Origin: Thermomicrobiales bacterium
GTDB taxonomy: Bacteria > Chloroflexota > Chloroflexia > Thermomicrobiales > UBA6265
Reading direction: 5' to 3'
Length of the DNA stretch: 7,446 bases
Assembly: GCA_030446955.1 (NCBI GenBank)
Contig: JAUJMG010000191.1
Location: forward strand, 1 to 7,446
In this document: piece by piece, positions 5,636 through 7,446 of the stretch
Layout of the letters: every line of letters starts with the position of its first letter
Position numbering within the stretch: the first letter of the stretch is position 1
The notes under the pieces: generated by a model
The model's database searches: none
Seen by the model: only the letters and a program-made list of their open reading frames with translations
What the model was told of the DNA's origin: nothing
Made by a program: the position numbers and the translations under genes

Positions 5636-6592
5636 GTGCCTGAGCAAGGGCCGGCATCGACCGCACAACAGGAGACCAAGTCCGTTCCCGCTCTCGTCGC
5701 GGCGGCGGTCGACATCGGATCCAACTCCATCAAGATGACGGTCGCCCGGCCGGGGCGAAAGGGCACAGTCAAGATCGTGGAGATGGCCTCCGAAACCGTC
5801 CGGCTTGGCCAGGGCGCCGAGGCGAGCGGCCGGCTGGCGGAGGACCGGGTGGAGGCGGCGCTCGCCACGCTGACCCGCTTCGCCGACCAGGCCCGCGACA
5901 AGGGCGCCACCCGCTTGATCGGCGTCGCCACCGAGGCGACCCGCGCCGCCGCTAACGGCCGGGACTTCCTGGAGCGGGTGCGGCGAGAAGCGGGATGGGA
6001 GATCCGCGCGATCTCGGGGGATGAAGAGGCGGACCTCACCTTTCGGGGCCTCGCCGCCACCACCGACGTCGGAGGGGAGGTGGTGGTCGCCGACATCGGC
6101 GGCGGCAGCACGGAAGTGATCGCGGCGAGCGAGGGAAAGATCCGATCCGCCGGCTCCCTCCGCCTCGGCTCCGGTGCCCTGACTGACCGTCTCGTCGCGT
6201 CCGACCCGCCCACGGCGGCGGAACTTGCCGCCTGCCGGGCGGCGGCGGCCGGGTTGCTCGGCGCGGTGGATGTTCTGACCGGCCCCGCCGCCCGGCTCCT
6301 CGTCGTCGGCGGCACGGGCGAGTACCTCGGTCGCTTGATTCCCGCAGGGCAGGACCTCAACGCGGCGACGGTGGAGGCAGTCCTGGCGCGCCTGGAGGGG
6401 ATCGACGCGCAGGCGCTGGCCGCCGAGATCGGGATCGCGGAGGCCCGGGCGCGGGTCTTGCCCGCCGGAGTCGCGGTCGTCGCGGCGCTCGTCGACCGGG
6501 TCCAACCCGGGAAGATCGAGGTTGCCCGCAGCGGCATTCGGACTGGGCTCCTCCTGGCCGCCTTCGCCGAGGCCGCGGACGGGCGCGGCTAG
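5636..6592 (+). CDS. ppx: Exopolyphosphatase / GppA-type phosphatase, short form
   Basis: A 318-residue protein of the ASKHA fold, the same size as the short actinobacterial Ppx proteins and lacking the C-terminal HD-like domain of the E. coli enzyme. Motifs in order: AVDIGSNSIKM (phosphate-binding, 24-34), GVATEATRAAANG (96-108, with Glu100 as the likely catalytic Glu), AISGDEEADLTFRG (125-138), ADIGGGSTEVI (152-162), LRLGSGALTDRL (175-186), VVGGTGEYLG (223-232) and a C-terminal SGIRTGLLLA (299-308). It should remove terminal phosphate from polyphosphate or act on pppGpp; the fold does not separate the two. The GTG at 5636 is chosen because AAGGAG lies five bases upstream and conserved sequence begins soon after. 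An in-frame ATG at 5489 would add 49 Arg/Ser-rich residues. The downstream CHAD genes, a family reported to bind polyphosphate, favour a polyphosphate role. Confidence 0.88.
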   Translation: MPEQGPASTAQQETKSVPALVAAAVDIGSNSIKMTVARPGRKGTVKIVEMASETVRLGQGAEASGRLAEDRVEAALATLTRFADQARDKGATRLIGVATEATRAAANGRDFLERVRREAGWEIRAISGDEEADLTFRGLAATTDVGGEVVVADIGGGSTEVIAASEGKIRSAGSLRLGSGALTDRLVASDPPTAAELAACRAAAAGLLGAVDVLTGPAARLLVVGGTGEYLGRLIPAGQDLNAATVEAVLARLEGIDAQALAAEIGIAEARARVLPAGVAVVAALVDRVQPGKIEVARSGIRTGLLLAAFAEAADGRG

Positions 6593-6699
6593 GAGGTTCA
6601 GCGCCGGAGCACCATCACAAAGGGATAGGCGCCGCCACCAACACCCCCGCGCCGGCACGTACCTCGACCCGCCCGACTCGCAGAGCGAAAGGAGACCCG
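6593..6699 (+). other. Gap between ppx and the first CHAD gene
   Basis: A 107-bp gap without an evident terminator, so ppx and the CHAD genes may be read from one promoter. It ends in AAAGGAG (6688-6694), a good ribosome binding site for the ATG at 6700. No internal promoter stands out. Confidence 0.4.
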
Positions 6700-7302
6700 A
6701 TGGCCAAGCCCAAGGACCCGCCTCTCGACCCGCGCCAAAGCTACCGCTCCGCGATGCGAACACTGATTGGTGAGCGGTTCCGCGCCGTCTGGGAGGCGGT
6801 GCCGGTTGCCGTCGCTGGAGAGGACATCGAGGGGGTCCACGACGTCCGAGTTGCCTCGCGGCGCCTCCGTGCCGCGATGGACGTGGCAGCGCCCTGCTTC
6901 CCGCGGAGCTGGTACCGCCCCCTCCACGCTGCCGCGAAAGAGATCACCGGCGCCCTGGGCGAGGTACGGGACCGCGATGTCCTCCTCGAAACGCTCACTG
7001 AGGAGCGGGCCGCGGCACCCGCCGCGGAGCGCTCTGGCATCGACCGCCTGATTGCCCGAATCGAGCGAGAGCGGCAGGCGGCGCGGGTGGAGATGCTCGC
7101 CTTCCTGGCCGGCCTCGATGCCCGCGGCCTGCCGCAGGAGGCGGCTGCGCGGTTCGGTCCCGCTGCTGGTCCGCCCCAAGTCTCGGCTCCGTTGGGTGCG
7201 GACGCCAACGGCGAAGAAGGAGAGGGACCGTCTCCCCCCCGAGCGAAGGGGGCGACGAACGGCCGCGCCGCGAAGAGCGCCAACGGGGAGGAATCGCGAT
7301 GA
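6700..7302 (+). CDS. CHAD-domain protein, apparently first half of the domain only
   Basis: A 200-residue protein. Residues about 13-145 are helical and carry the first-half CHAD signature: EGVHDVRVASRRLRAAM at 44-60 (conserved His47 and a row of Arg), then GALGEVRDRDVLLETL at 84-99. CHAD domains are helical, rich in conserved His/Arg/Lys, and bind inorganic polyphosphate in characterised members. A full CHAD domain is usually about 230-290 residues with two related four-helix halves. Here the second half is missing, and residues about 153-200 are Pro/Gly/Ala/Glu-rich and look disordered. The ATG at 6700 follows GGAG at 6691-6694. The stop overlaps the next CHAD ORF as ATGA (7299-7302). It lies downstream of ppx on the same strand, which suggests shared polyphosphate metabolism. 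Alternatives are a frameshifted single gene or a sequence error near the C run at 7234-7240. Confidence 0.82.
   Translation: MAKPKDPPLDPRQSYRSAMRTLIGERFRAVWEAVPVAVAGEDIEGVHDVRVASRRLRAAMDVAAPCFPRSWYRPLHAAAKEITGALGEVRDRDVLLETLTEERAAAPAAERSGIDRLIARIERERQAARVEMLAFLAGLDARGLPQEAAARFGPAAGPPQVSAPLGADANGEEGEGPSPPRAKGATNGRAAKSANGEESR
7234..7240 (+). other. Run of seven C within the first CHAD gene (possible frameshift site)
   Basis: A C7 tract lies in the low-complexity tail of the first CHAD ORF. From it to the ATG at 7299 the -1 frame has no stop codon, so slippage back by one base would fuse both CHAD ORFs into one polypeptide. The tract is also a typical site for sequencing indels or phase-variable length change. 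No downstream pseudoknot was sought in detail. Confidence 0.35.
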
Positions 7303-7446
7303 GCCGGGCGTGGCCGGTGCCGGACATCGAGCCGGACGGGACCCTGGAGGAGAACGCGCGCCGGATCTTAGCGGTGAAGATGGGCGAGTTTTACAGCTAC
7401 GCCCCGATCGTCCACGCCGAGGACGAGGTGGAGGCGCTGCACAACC
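7299..7446 (+). CDS. CHAD-family protein, N-terminal part (cut by right edge)
   Basis: The first 49 residues read to the window end. After a short lead, ENARRILAVKMGEFYSYAPI and AEDEVEALHN match what I recall of the segment preceding the second conserved His/Arg motif in CHAD domains (commonly LHxxRIxxKRLRY, which would begin just beyond the edge). It therefore looks like the second half of a CHAD domain encoded as its own gene. The ATG at 7299 overlaps the upstream stop (ATGA) and has GGAGG at 7287-7291, seven bases upstream, so it can be initiated independently as well as coupled. It is in the -1 frame relative to the upstream ORF. What follows the domain cannot be seen. Confidence 0.75.
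   Translation, partial: MSRAWPVPDIEPDGTLEENARRILAVKMGEFYSYAPIVHAEDEVEALHN

Noticed and set aside
4837..5643. Plus-strand open frame of 268 codons opposite the coiled-coil gene
   Set aside because: Its Ala/Arg/Ser repeats mirror the biased codons of the minus-strand gene. The minus strand has the strong AGGAGG and a coherent coiled-coil heptad pattern.
5533..6763. Long minus-strand open frames opposite ppx
   Set aside because: They are antisense shadows of a gene with all Ppx/GppA motifs; composition is low-complexity Arg/Ala/Ser/Pro.

Overview
The window is GC-rich DNA (roughly 70% G+C by eye) with tightly packed genes, strong Shine-Dalgarno sequences and frequent GTG starts. No single marker fixes the taxon. 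The gene set (a DUF6483-like protein, a rubredoxin-like/metallo-beta-lactamase fusion, and a short exopolyphosphatase next to CHAD proteins) fits a high-GC Chloroflexota such as Thermomicrobia. An actinobacterium is possible. This is inference, not something I could test.

Layout. (1) Positions 1-887, minus strand: an NAD-salvage pair, a nicotinamidase-like cysteine hydrolase followed by the N-terminus of nicotinate phosphoribosyltransferase, which runs off the left edge. Together they would convert nicotinamide to nicotinate to nicotinate mononucleotide. (2) Positions 888-1295: a mostly non-coding stretch ending in what looks like the 3' remnant of an unidentified gene. (3) Positions 1296-2811, plus strand: a rubredoxin-like/MBL-fold metallohydrolase and a DUF6483-like helical protein, probably one transcript, followed at about 3000 by a convincing intrinsic terminator. 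(4) Positions 3112-3927: a YfcE/MJ0936-type metallophosphoesterase with its own extended -10 promoter and a leader of about 80 nt. (5) Positions about 3928-4791: a decayed sugar-type ABC permease that has lost its N-terminal third and carries an in-frame TAG. (6) Positions 4788-5279, minus strand: a small Ala/Arg/Glu-rich coiled-coil protein, convergent with the permease remnant. (7) Positions 5636-7446, plus strand: a polyphosphate module made of a short Ppx/GppA exopolyphosphatase and two consecutive CHAD-family ORFs, the second cut by the right edge.

The most interesting feature is the CHAD pair. The upstream ORF carries only the first-half signature (HDVRVASRRLR, then GEVRDRDV). The downstream ORF begins with sequence resembling what precedes the second-half signature of the family. 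They meet at an ATGA overlap, and the -1 frame stays open across a run of seven C residues upstream of the junction. The domain may therefore be split into two subunits, be joined by frameshifting, or reflect a recent frameshift or sequence error. I saw no CRISPR array, rRNA, convincing tRNA, insertion sequence or clear mobile element.
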